DNA of 64,000 nt. Source: Lichina pygmaea (taxonomy: Eukaryota; Ascomycota; Lichinomycetes; Lichinales; Lichinaceae). The notes under the pieces were generated by a model. The model saw only the letters and a list, made by a program, of their open reading frames with translations. It was not told the DNA's origin and made no database searches. The position numbers and the translations under genes are program-made. Of the stretch, positions 37,004 to 48,009 are shown piece after piece (position 1 is the stretch's first letter; each line of letters opens with the position of its first letter). Location: the NCBI GenBank assembly GCA_963422465.1, contig OY730169.1, positions 1,116,001-1,180,000 of the forward strand. The letters are read 5' to 3'.

Positions 37004-38302
37004 ATGACGAGCAGACGCCGAGCTTCTTCAGTCGCTTCCGAAGACGATGCAGTGATTGAAGGAGAGCAGGTATGTCGGATGTTCTTTCTTTCCATCGCAC
37101 AGCATCATGTTGAGGTCGTGATCTGAGCGTGACATGTGCTGCCGCCAGAACATCTGTTAATCGTCACAGGAGCTGGGCACGATGTATGACTACCTGGTCA
37201 AAGTGGTTTTGCTAGGGCCAAGTGGCACTGGAAAGTTCGTAGTGAGACGACGCCACGCTGCGCCATGACGAAATCCGCTCGTCGAACGACTGACCAGAGC
37301 GGTTCTTGCGCCAGATCCTGCCTCCTCCACCGCTTCGTCAAGAATGAATGTGGGTCGACTCGAGTGCGAGCTTGAGGCAGCGGTTGCTCATATCTTCCTC
37401 TCAGGGCGGATCCTCTCTTCTCAAACGATCGGGGTGGAGTTTGCGTCCAAGATCGTCAAGGTTGGCTCGGGCTCACGCCGGAAGCGGATCAAGCTGCAGG
37501 TGCATCCCAGAATGCCAACTTCAGAAATCCCTCCAGTTGACTTCCTTTGTAGTTGTGGGACACTGCGGGTACTGAGCGCTTTCGTTCGGTGTCTCGATCA
37601 TACTACCGCGGTGCCGCTGGTGCACTTCTGGTCTACGATATTGCCTCGCTCTCCTCGTTCAACTCTCTCTCGACCTTTCTAACAGATGCCCGTGCGTTGG
37701 CTTCGCCGAATCTATCAACGATACTGGTTGGCAACAAGCTGGACTTGGCACAGGAACGGCTCATAGACATTCATTCTCCACCGACACCCCCTAGTGGGAA
37801 CAGCAGATCGTCATCCTTCCTGCGAACGACCCTGGATCAGCCGGAAGGCCGTACGGGTTCTGCCGGCCAGGCAGCGAATAGCTCTGCCACGACGAACCCC
37901 GAGGGACGCGAGGTTACCACTGACGAAGCTTCACGCTGGGCCTCGACTGTCAACGTACCGGTTGCGCTCGAAGTGTCAGCATTATCGGGCACCAACGTCG
38001 ACGATGTTTTTGTGCGGCTGGCGCGCATCATCCTTACGAAGATCGAACTGGGCGAAATAGACCCAGACGACCCCCAGAGTGGTATACAGTACGGGGACAG
38101 TGGCATCTGGGGTGGCACAGCGAGCGACGGTGGGAGCGTGAAGAGCGGCATATCTCTCGAGAACGCGGGCTCGATAGGACGTGGCCGAAAGAGAGGCAGA
38201 CGCAGGCGCAACACTGGCGGTTGGTTGGGTAGCGTTCAGGAATGGGAAGATGTGTTCCGGCTTGAAGGCCTTGGCCGGCGACGAAGAAGAGGTTGCTGCT
38301 AA
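37004..38302 (+). CDS. Rab4-like small GTPase
   Basis: Five exons (37004-37069, 37170-37234, 37315-37349, 37405-37499, 37553-38302) join in frame to 336 residues. All G boxes are present: GPSGTGKS (38-45), TIGVEF (63-68), WDTAGTER (89-96), GNKLD and EVSALSG. The C-terminus GCC is a geranylgeranylation motif preceded by a run of arginines. The family controls early-endosome recycling traffic, with GTP binding and hydrolysis on endosomal membranes. Odd points are an N-terminal extension, a roughly 45-residue Ser/Thr-rich insert between NKLD and the SAL box, and a Gly/Ser/Arg-rich hypervariable tail, making it longer than the usual ~215 residues. Such inserts are seen in fungal Rab4 relatives. 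Confidence 0.85.
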
Positions 38303-38681
38303 AGGCATTCTCCTGCATCACTCGATTATGTTTTGGGTGGTGGTCTGAGACCGCTGCGTTCATGTCCAGCAGCTACGTTGGTCTTCGGAGATCGAGCAGG
38401 CTTCAAGTCATCCGCAGCCTCTGGTCCTTCAGACTCGAGCTATGTGCGACGGGTGGTCAGTCAACGTATAATGTATAATGATACTGTACCACCATTGTAT
38501 TTCCATGCCGTCGTGGGGAGCTCGGGGGACAAATTTACAGTGCAGCAGGCTTCCAGATCAACCCGCACGTGCAGTATACGGTACGGTACAGTACCGTACC
38601 GCAGGTACTCATGGTATGCTACGAACACAAAACCCGCTCTGGTCGCTTTTTACCCAGATTTCTCACTGATGAGACCCCAGG
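38303..38681. other. Intergenic region, promoter of beta-mannosidase
   Basis: Contains a GTACGGTACAGTACCGTACC run at about 38578-38600, a near-perfect palindrome built on GTAC. No open frame of note. Confidence 0.5.
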
Positions 38682-41473
38682 ATGAAGTCAGTCATTGAGC
38701 TGCATGAAGGCTGGACTTTCAAGCAGGCAGGTGACGCAAAGGCCGAATTCCTGCCTGTGGCACAGTTTCCGACAAATGTTCACTTGGATCTGCTAGCCAA
38801 TGGACTGATACCCGATCCATACCATGGCAAGAACGAGCTCCAAGTTCAATGGGTTGCAGAGAAAGTATGGATCTACCAGACCGTCTTTCCTACCCCGTCT
38901 ACGTCGGCGCTCGGAGACGGAGACCGAGCCGTTCTGGTGTTCGAAGGACTGGATACTTATGCTACCGTGTATCTCAACGGCCAAGAGATCCTGAAGACGC
39001 AAGATATGTTCATTCCTGAACGAGTCGACGTCACAGACTTGCTCGTGCCACAAGGCGAGAATGGATTCAGAATCGAATTCGATAGCGCCCTCCTCGCCGG
39101 CAAGAAAGCTATAGAGAGCCATCCGGAGCATCACTGGGGCTGCTGGAATGGGCATCCCAGCCGTCTGGCCGTCAGAAAGGCACAATATCACTATGTGAAT
39201 CACTCATTCAGATTTTACTATCGTGACGCGCTCGACTATATGAACTCACGTCAGCCGCATCTTAGGGGTGGGACTGGGGCCCCAATCTCAACACCTGCGG
39301 ACCTTGGCGGCCGGTGAAGCTGGAATGCTACAAATCTCGATTGAAGGATTTGTCGCTTACTACCGCTCTCAACACGTCCTTGACTGTTGCCGAAGTCTTT
39401 GCACTGGCAGTCGTCGAGGGTGCTGGATCAACTGCTCGGTTTGATATTCGACTCGGGGACCAAGTCGTCGCAACTGAGACTGTCGAGGTAGAAGACGGTT
39501 TGGCCTCCATAAATTTCCGCACAGAGAAGCCGCAGCTTTGGTGGCCTGCTGGCTTGGGTGCCCAGCCGTTATATCTGCTGACTGCCACGCTCTATCATGC
39601 TGGCAACACCACAGATGAGTGTAGCAAGCGCTTTGGAATTCGAAAAGCGGAAGTGGTCCAGGAAGCACTCCAAGACGACCCGGGAAGGACGTTCTATACT
39701 CGAATCAATAACGTCCCCGTCTTCTGTGGTGGAAGCAACTGGATTCCTGCGGACAGTTTTATCCCCCGAATCAGCAGAGACAAATACCGGAGGTGGGTCA
39801 GGCTGGCCTTGGACTCTAACCAAGTGATGCTCAGAGTTTGGGGTGGCGGTATTTACGAAGAGGATGTCTTCTACGACGCGTGTGATGAGCTGGGCGTGCT
39901 GGTGTGGCAAGATTTTCCCTTTGCATGTGGCAATTATCCAGCCTTTCCGGAGTTTCTGGATTTGGTTAGAAGGGAGGCCGTTGCGAACGTCAAGAGGCTG
40001 CGGCACCACCCGGCAATCGTCATCTGGGCCGGCAACAATGAAGACTACCAATATCGAGAGAGTGCAGGCCTCGAATACGACCAGAGCGATCACAACCCTC
40101 AGAATTGGCTTCGGAGCACCTTTCCGGCTCGATATATCTACGAGAAACTGCTCGTCGACGTGATAAGAGATCTGGCACCCGGAACCCATTACCATTTCGG
40201 CTCGCCCTACGGAGGCAAAGATACTAGGGACCCAAGTGCCGGCGACATACATCAATGGAACGGTCAGTTGTATCCTGCCGTCAAGACTTCATGCTAAGAT
40301 ATTGTTCAAGTCTGGCACGGCTCGCAAGAGCCTTACCGGGAGTATGAGCGTCTTGGAGGTCGCTTCGTGTCGGAGTTCGGCATGGAAGCACTCCCAGACG
40401 TGCGGACAATCGATGGCTATCTGCCTGATGATCTCGCAGAGCGCCATCCGCACTCCTCGACGATGGAGTTTCATCACAAGGCTGCTGATGGCGAGCGGCG
40501 CCTGGCAGAGTAAGAGGAAGACCCCCACGCCAGCGAGAGAGTGTGCTGACGCGAGCCGGCGTAGATATCTGGTCGACAATCTACGGTATGCCTTCCGGCC
40601 ATTGGAGCAGTACGTCTACTGCACACAAGTTATGCAAGCAGATTGCTTGGGCTACGCGTATCGTGTGTGGCGGCGGAAGTGGCAAGGTTCGGAACGCAGA
40701 TACTGCGGCGGGGCACTTGTGTGGCAGATGAACGATTGCTGGCCTACAACCTCCTGGTAGGCTACTCGTCCTTGGATAATCCCGTAGATCTGACTCTGGA
40801 GGCTAGGTCGCTTGTCGACTCGGCGCTCCGCCCGAAGCTCGCCTACTTCGCCGTGAAGCGTGAAATGGCGCCGGTCACGGTCAGCACTCAACGAAGAGCT
40901 TTTGACGACCCTTCCGGCGGTGCTCGGAAGCGGGAGTCGCTCGAGATATGGATGTCCAACCTCACTCTCGACTGCCAGACAATCGACGTGCAAACACGGG
41001 CGTGGGATATGATGTCCGGGGAGCAGCTACGTGAGACGACGCTGCAGAGCAGCATCGCGCTGAAGCCCATACAGAGCACCGACCTCGACGGCGTACTTGT
41101 GCCGCGGCTCCATCCTACGGGAGATGATCAGCCCCAGACCGTCGTGGCAGTATATCTCGTCAGCGAGGGCAAGGAGATTGCGCGGGCGGTCAGCTGGCCC
41201 GAGCCACTGAAGTACGTGCATCTGCCGACACCCAAGAACCTGCTGGTATCGCTCTCGGAAGACGCCAGCCGCGTCGACATCTCGGCCGAGGTCCCTCTCA
41301 AAAGCGTGGCGGTGAAGACTGACGACGACGACGACGACGACGTTGTCTGGGCCGATAATGGCATCGATGTCGTGCCGGGCGAGACCGTCAGTGTTGGAGT
41401 CAGGGGGTTGCGACCAGGTGATGGGTGGCGGATCAAGGTTCGGTATCTAGGCATGTCTGACTCACCTCTATGA
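38682..41473 (+). CDS. mndB: Beta-mannosidase B (GH2), intracellular
   Basis: Five exons (38682-39194, 39266-40262, 40311-40509, 40565-40756, 40807-41473), with introns of 45-71 bp, give 855 residues, a usual length for fungal MndB. It starts VIELHEGWTFKQAGD without a signal peptide. The first intron removal restores YHYGWDWGPNLNTCGPW, a hallmark of GH2 beta-mannosidases. The acid/base Glu is in WAGNNED (about residue 430). The nucleophile Glu is in FVSEFGMEALPD (about residue 525). It removes terminal beta-1,4-mannose from manno-oligosaccharides from mannan breakdown or N-glycan turnover. An Asp run (GAC repeat, near 41321-41340) lies in the C-terminal beta domain. The symbol follows the Aspergillus naming for the clade without signal peptide. 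Confidence 0.9.
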
Positions 41474-42456
41474 GCATATTCGGGGGGCCGGGGGGGGAAG
41501 TTTTTTGGCATGCTCAGTGAAGGGTGCCGTACTCTTTGTACATTACACGTCAAATTCGATACCAGTATGTCCGGGGACGGGTTAAGTCTAACGAGTAAGC
41601 TGTATCACCTTCTCAAAGTATGATCAAGCCTCTTCCCTGTACAGTATCACTCCAAAGAACCACCTCGTCCTCTCGGCATCACATAAAATCTCCCAAACAC
41701 GCTGTACCACACTGTAGACCAGCAAACGCTGACTAGCGTTCTACTTGTTTCATTCTGCTCTATCGTGTCTCCGTACCGGTACTCGTCCCGTTCTACAGCA
41801 CGAAAGTATCAGCACATCCATCACTTTTCTCAAAGCCCGCCTTTCTTTTTTTTTCCTTTCTTCCTTTCTTCTTCTTTGCCCTTGCCTGCTTGCTTGCCTT
41901 GCCTAGCCCCCTTTGAGCGTACTTTTACCTTACGTTTTGTTGGATCCTTGGTGTTTTGATCAAGCACTTGGTGTACGTAGAAGCTGAGCTGTAGACCGAG
42001 AGGGGGGGGAGGGGAAAGAAAGGGGGGGATGGAAAGAGGGGAGGAGAAGAAAAAGGTGAAGGGGGAAGGGGAGAGGAGGAGAGGCAGCAGCAAAGAAAGG
42101 GGAAAAAAAGTTCTGATCGGAAGGCTTGGGAGAATTGAGTAAATCGAGAGGATCGAGAGGAACGGAAGAGTTGGGATGTTTGTCATGTCTTTGACGCCCT
42201 GTTCTTGGATTGCTTTCCAGAGCTACCGTATGGCCAGAACTCGAGCTGACGCTTGCGCTTGACCTGGAGCCAGAACTTGACCTGGAGCCAGAGCTTGACC
42301 TGGGAGCTTGAGCTATGCCGTAGCCAGAACTTGACCTAGAGCTGAAGCCCGAGCTCGTGCGCAGACAAGTCCGAAATAGCAGATGTAGCAGCACTCATCC
42401 TTCTTTTGGTTGAGGTTTTTTCCCCCCCTCTCTTTAAGGAAACAGAGCCCTTTGTG

Positions 42457-42499
<43 letters not shown>

Positions 42500-42916
42500 T
42501 GAAAAATGTCGGTCATACATACAGTACGTACTGTATGTACAGCTGTTGATGAGACGGGCGGACGTCACCACGCCGCTAATATTATCACCATCAGGGCGCT
42601 GGGGGGTTATGGATTTACCCCGCGTGGCCTGGATCCGCGTGGCACCCCACTCCCCCCCCTCACTCCCTCTCCGGCGCGAGGCAAGATATCTACAGGCACG
42701 AGCAGGGAGCCAAGGCTAGACATCGTCGTCACTAGCGGAGGAAGTAGGGGCAGGCAATACTGTCGTATGAGCAGGAGGTGTAAACAATCCCGGCTGTTCC
42801 TCTAGCTAGATGATCACATTGTTGTGGAATCAACGTTTCGCTCAACACGGTCAAGTCAGTACGTATGGCTGAACGCAGTTGGTCATTTTTCAGGGCGCTG
42901 GCTTCTTTGTTCATGC
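41474..42916. other. Intergenic region between convergent genes, low complexity
   Basis: 3' flanks of beta-mannosidase and het-c. Purine-rich tract at 42000-42110, three to four diverged copies of a GAGCCAGAACTTGACCT unit at 42240-42345, a GA microsatellite at 42460-42495 and a TACGTAC cluster at 42520-42542. Open frames here are by-products of the low complexity. Confidence 0.55.
42460..42495. repeat. GA dinucleotide microsatellite
   Basis: About 18 uninterrupted GA units. Likely length-variable. Confidence 0.95.
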
Positions 42917-45900
42917 TCAGTAGCCCCCGTCACCGTAACCGCGGCGACGTGCGTCGTAACCCCCTTCCCCTTCTTGTCCGTAGCCACCGCCGCCATTGTA
43001 CCCGTTGCCCTCTCGGCCGTAGCCGGTATTTCCGCCATACCCACTGTCCCGGCCGTATTCGCCGCCGCCGCCTCCACCGTACTGGTTGCCCTCTCGACCG
43101 TAGCCGGTGTCTTCGCCATACCCACTGCTTCGGCCGTATCCACCGCTGCCGCCGCCCCCACCACCGTAGGCGGAGCCTTCGCCTCCGTAGTGGCCAGAAT
43201 CGCCTCCGGCGTACCCGCCCCCAGTTCCGTAGCCGCTACTACCACCATATCCTGAGCCCCCACGTTCGAACTGTGTGGAAGAATCGCCTCCGGCGTAGCC
43301 ACTGCTTGTCCCATATCCGCTGCTGCCGGTGCCTCCGTAGCCACTCGCATGCTCGTCGTCGCCGCGACCGTAGCCCCCTTCTCGACGATCGACGCCGCCG
43401 TACCCAGACTCGGCACCACCGCCGTAGCTGGAGCTTCCGTACCGACTCTCTCCGCCCTCCCCGTAACCCGAAGACTCGAGCCTCGACCGGCTGGCATCGG
43501 AATACTCGCGACTCTCGTCGCCGTAGCCGCGGCTGCCGTAGCCACCACTCCCGTATTCGTCCGTGGACTCGCCGTGATCGCGCCTCGGGCTGGATCCGCG
43601 ATACCTGTCAGACGAACCGTAGCGCCTTCCGTGCTTCTCGTCCGAGTCGCTATCGTCGTCGTCATCACCACCGCTGCCGTACATCTTCTTGTGCTCCTTC
43701 TCCCGCCTCTTACGCTCCTTCTTCTCCCTTTTCCGCTGCTTCTCTCTCCTCTTCTCGTCGTCGTCGTCGTCGTCGTCATCCTCGGAATCGGAATCCTTGC
43801 GCCGAGACCCATATCCAGGCGCGCCATATCCATCTGTTTGCTGGTACCTGTAACATCTCTCGGTTCAGCTTGGCCGTAACGGCCCGCTTCGAGAGTGCTC
43901 ACCTGTCCTGTGAACCATACTGATCGTCATCCCAGCCACTACGACCTTCGTGGCGCTGCTCGGTCTCCCACCCTTCCCCTGGTCGCAAGTGTCGAGTCTC
44001 GGCGGTCTGCTCATATCCATCCTCGTAGCTCGGTCTGGCGGTATGAACCTCTTGGTAGCCATATCCGCCGCTGCCTGCACCTGACGCTGGCTGTTCGTAG
44101 CGCTGGTACTCCTCGCGCCCTCCCCCGCCGGGGTAAGACGTCTGGCTGTACTGCGCCTGAGCGTAGTATTCGCGATCGTCGTCATGCTCCTTCCTGTGGT
44201 GACCGGCCTCGACCCGCGTCTGCGTGTACGAGCCATCATCATGAGACTCCTCTTCCGAGTAACTTTCCTTCTCGTCGCCACCGCCAAACGCGCCACCCAG
44301 CAGACTGGCCCCGACACCGCCGATGATTCCACTGACCATACCGCCGAGAGCGCCCCCTCCGGCGGCCTTTCCAGCAACGTTTCCCACGCCGGCCGCAATC
44401 TCATCGGCTTGCCGGCGGCGTTTGGACCGTCCGGCGGCACCTCCCAGGGCTCCCGAGCTCGAGGCGGTCTGGTACGTGGGCATTCCCAGCGGCTTGCCGC
44501 AGCCGTGACCCGAGTCGTGCACCCCTTCTTTGTGGTTGCGCCCATGTTCGACCCCGTCGCGACTCAGCTGCTCGCGCAGAGCGTCGCGCTCACTCTCGTC
44601 CTTGGCACCCCACCACTCCTCCACGACATTGAACATTTGCTGACGACACTCGGCCGCGCCGTCGTGCCCGTCGTGGCGGAGGGCCGGATGGTGGAACACG
44701 CCGTAGATGATGCGGGTCAGGGTGTCGTCGACGTCGACGCCTTCGTCGTCCCACGCTTCCATCATCTGCGGGACGACCCACTTCAGGATCTGGCTGGCGA
44801 TCCTTCCGGCGGGCTCGTTGAGAACGTTGCTGTGTTTCACGTTAGCTATCCTCGGGCCAGCAAATCGCGCCAGCCAGAGGCGATCATGGCCGCCCACCTG
44901 AAATGGTCTTTGGACAGCATCGAGTGGGTCGGATCGCTGCAGTCATCGTCGTGAAAGACGTTCAGCTGCTCGTGTTTGCTGCTCTTGATGATGACGGACG
45001 AGCCGGCGACCAGCTCCGTCTTGATCTGTCCGATGATAGGCATCACAAAGGGCGCGATGAGCGAGAAGACGAAGATGTTCAGCCGTTCTTGAAACTGCTC
45101 AATCAGGTCCGGCAGCACCGGGATCTTCTCGATGGCTCGGTTGATGGACTTCATGATCTGGTCATGCCACTCCAACACCGGGTAGATCTGTTTGGTCGCT
45201 TCGTGCAGCCGCCTCGTCCAGGCCTCGGGCTCCCGTGGACTGATGTCCATGTCCTGCATCTGAGCCGCTTGAGCGTTCTCCTCGAGCTCGTCCATCTTGG
45301 CGCTCTGGTCTCCTCCACCGAGTAGACCAGACGGGAGCTGCTCCAGAATATTGTGGAGCATGCTGGAGCTCTGCTCGCTGGCCTGCGACTGTTGCATCGT
45401 ACCCTCGAGCTCCTGAATCTCCGATTGCACCGCCTTGTCCGAGATCTCGCCGACGACCGAGTGCAGAAAGTCGACCCCACCAAAGGTGCCTGTGATCAAG
45501 GGATACACGGGCTCGCGGGCTCCTTGGAGCTCGATCTCGGTGCGCCGGCCCACATGCGGGAAGACGTCTCGCTCGCCGAGCTCGATCAGTGCCAGCTCAA
45601 CGAAATTCGAGTGGGCCGAGAAGTCTGCGAGCGGGTGTTAGCGGACCATCTTCCAGCGCAAGATCTAGCGGGGTCGGACTTACCTTCGAGGCAGTGACAA
45701 CCCGTACCAAGCAACCTCAGGGCTTCGTGAAGATCCGCGTCGTCCTCCGACTGCGCATACTGCCGTCCCAGCTCGATACATTTTCCAAAAAGCTCGCGAA
45801 TCAGCCCGGCCGACGTCGTAATGCCGAGATCCTCTGAGGCGATGTAGTTCTTCAATCCGGTCTCTGGGTCCACCGACACCTCACGGCCTTCGTCGACGGG

Positions 45901-46418
45901 TCCACGGAGACGGCGGTCGTAGTTCTTCGCATCGGGCGGGTATCCCAGTGGGTTGTCGATATGCTCCTCCGGTCTGTAGCAGCCGAGGCGTTCTGCCGTG
46001 ACCTCGAATTCGTGGGTGCCGTAGCCAAAGGAGAGGAAGCCAAGGATCCACAGCAAGATACGAATTGCCTCGGCGCTCACTGACTTTACCGTGCCGACGT
46101 CGACCGCCTGTGAGTAGTCTCGCAGCCTAAACCGCTTGCCTTCAGCGACATGAGCATCGATGAAAGTCATGTGACTTACCAGTTCCCGAAGTAGATACGT
46201 TTGACATCGAGTTTGCTGAACTTCCGCCCGCCGGCAGCTTGAGCAATGAGAAGGTTCAGAAGGGTATCTTCAATGTCTCCGTGCCGCCAATTTTGGCCCT
46301 CGATTTTCGACACCGACGCGATGTTGCCGGCTCCGAACGCCCTCGCAGGACGGACAGCGAAGACCAAGAGAACAAGGACCCCGAGGGAAAAGCTCAGCGA
46401 GGGGGAAAACGAAGGCAT
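42917..46418 (-). CDS. het-c: HET-C heterokaryon-incompatibility protein
   Basis: Five exons (46418-46180, 46126-45684, 45624-44898, 44829-43903, 43847-42917) with introns of 53-73 bp give 1088 residues. The start at 46418 gives a signal peptide (MPSFSPSLSFSLGVLVLLVF, cleavage expected near ARA-F). The mature N-terminus (FGAGNIASVSKIEGQNWRHG, then KRIYFGNW spliced to LRDYSQAVD) is the HET-C domain. The middle third has a hydrophobic stretch (FVFSLIAPFVMPIIG). The last ~290 residues are Gly/Tyr/Ser-rich with dozens of GYG/SGYG units. In Neurospora, allelic differences in het-c trigger incompatibility through a partner HET-domain gene. No such partner is visible here. A Ty3 element sits about 520 bp upstream. 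Confidence 0.9.
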
Positions 46419-46939
46419 TGTGACTACGATGCGATCGTCGTCGGCGTGGATCAATGCCTCTCGCTGCCACTCTTCGCGGTGATGATGGGGGAAACAGCGT
46501 TCAAGAGATTTGAAGGTGGTGTGGGGCAGGTCTCAGTGGCCCTGATAATGGTAGGTGATGACATAAGCATTGGCATATGATTGTCACTTGCCTTATTCGA
46601 ACTATCGAGAGTGATGAGCCAAAGTCACATGATAAGCCAACTTTCACGTCACCTTATTACGTAAGCTATCTTACGTCGTCGCACAAGCTGTCCCTGACTA
46701 TTACGTAATCATCGTGCGTAATGTGGCTTCTCGTGACGATAACGACGTGGCCAAGTGGGCTGTGACACGAATCATGTGATGGATTCAAGTTGCGAGGTCT
46801 GCAACATCATGCTGCCAACATCTTGTGAACAAGCAGGCGCGCATTACCGTATCATTGAAACACTGTCTCTTGATACCATACGGTACCCGGTATCCTCTAA
46901 ATCTGATGATGCGCATGGACCATAACGTACATGGCTTGG
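46419..46939. other. Intergenic, het-c promoter and left flank of Ty3-II
   Basis: Short TTACGTAA-type words lie at 46655-46710. The stretch 46830-46939, read on the minus strand, is open and in phase with the frame on the other side of Ty3-II (see the relic entry). Confidence 0.5.
46935..46939. repeat. Ty3-II target duplication, left
   Basis: CTTGG, repeated at 53351-53355 directly outside the other LTR. Confidence 0.9.
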
Positions 46940-47426
46940 TGTTAAAGGCCAGTCCACGTTCACACAGAATGTGGGTGGTCCTGTCTTCGACCGAGGAGGG
47001 CAGGGACTCAATAGATGAATAGCAAGTGGGGTAACTCTCTTGCTATTGTCGCTCGTAATGTGCGTTCAGCCTGGAGAGCTATTCTCTCCGGCTATCTGGG
47101 TTCTTATATACAGGAGCCTGAGGGGGGGGGGGGTCCTCCCGAGGGGTATCAGCTTTCTGCGTGGACGAGCTGGACGAGCTGGTTACACATCGTCCGCCTC
47201 GTCCACCGTGGACAAGCTGGACGAGCTGGTTACACATCGTCCGCCTCGTCCACCGTGGACGAGCTGGACGAGCTGGTTACACATCGTCCGCCTCGTCCAC
47301 CGTGGACGAGCTGGACGAGCTGGTTACACATCGTCCACCTCGTCCACCGGGTCGGGTGAACATTGTTCCGTGTACCTCTGTACACTCGCTTCAGTCGGCT
47401 CAGCTGTTCCGGCCTGGGCCTTAACA
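46940..47426 (-). repeat. Ty3-II 3' LTR (487 bp)
   Basis: Bounded by TGTTAAAGGCC and GGCCTTAACA. It holds four copies of a 47-bp unit (about 47160-47347), against two in the 5' LTR. That, plus one extra G in a G-run, explains the whole 95-bp length difference. Outside the repeats it differs from the other LTR at one CG/TG position (47405 region). Confidence 0.92.
47160..47347. repeat. 47-bp LTR minisatellite, four units
   Basis: Each unit begins GTGGACGAGCTGGACGAGC and ends CTCGTCCACC. The first nine and last nine bases are reverse complements, so every unit is a potential hairpin. The 5' LTR has two units (about 53178-53271). Confidence 0.9.
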
Positions 47427-47446
47427 CTATCCCCTCCCTCCAAAGG
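47427..47446 (-). promoter_or_regulatory. Polypurine tract of Ty3-II
   Basis: On the minus strand, GGAGGGAGGGGATAG lies directly before the 3' LTR, the usual primer for plus-strand synthesis. Confidence 0.75.
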
Positions 47447-47478
47447 TTCTGTCCCCAGATCCTCTCACTTCTCTTACC

Positions 47479-48009
47479 ATGACCCGGACATCTCGTGTTA
47501 ATCATCGTGGAGTCCTCGGTTCTCGTGTTGGCAAGATGGGCAAGGTATCCAAAGTTTCATGCAGCGCATGTCGTCGTGACCGTGCCAAGTGTGTTGTCAG
47601 TTCAGAGTCCACATTTTGCGGTCGGTGCCTTGAGAAGGGTCGCCGTTGCGATCTCCATCTCGCAGAGTCGGAGTGGGAGAAGATGGAGCTTGAGCGCACT
47701 CAGCTCGAGGCTCAACTGAAGGAGATCGAGGAGCAGGAGTCCGTTCTCCTTCCTCGCAAACTTTGTCTCCGTCGTCAGTTGGGTGTGTTGTCCAAGAAGG
47801 AGGGTGAGGCCATCAAGCGTGAGCTTGCTGCGATCGAGGATCAGGAGGATCTCGAGCAGGAGGCTACGCGTGTGGAGTCCCCGCCGCCTTTGGAGGACTT
47901 CTTCTCTTCGGAGGCTTTGGCTTCTCTCGAGCCTTTGTCTCCATCGATCCTGGCTTCTGCGGGTTTTGTCGGTGGAAACTCCGCAGTTTCTCGTTCGTCG
48001 CAGGGCTGA
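47479..48009 (+). CDS. Ty3-II antisense ORF: Zn2Cys6-like protein with coiled coil
   Basis: A 176-codon frame on the strand opposite gag-pol, convergent with pol and overlapping its last 146 bp. Residues 28-57 read CSACRRDRAKC, eight residues, then CGRCLEKGRRC. This is the CX2CX6CX8CX2CX6C spacing of fungal Zn2Cys6 binuclear clusters, including the CR-R-KC signature of the first half. A charged heptad-like helix (about 62-130, e.g. MELERTQLEAQLKEIEEQES) follows, then an acidic Ser/Leu-rich tail. There are no internal stops, unlike gag and pol. A decayed counterpart lies in Ty3-I. The function is not known. A DNA-binding or regulatory role is inference from the pattern alone. The true start may be the second ATG (residue 20). 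Confidence 0.6.
   Translation: MTRTSRVNHRGVLGSRVGKMGKVSKVSCSACRRDRAKCVVSSESTFCGRCLEKGRRCDLHLAESEWEKMELERTQLEAQLKEIEEQESVLLPRKLCLRRQLGVLSKKEGEAIKRELAAIEDQEDLEQEATRVESPPPLEDFFSSEALASLEPLSPSILASAGFVGGNSAVSRSSQG

Noticed and set aside
42865-43923. 352-codon frame opposite the last het-c exon
   Set aside because: It is the complement of a Gly/Tyr repeat region. The repeat keeps all frames open.
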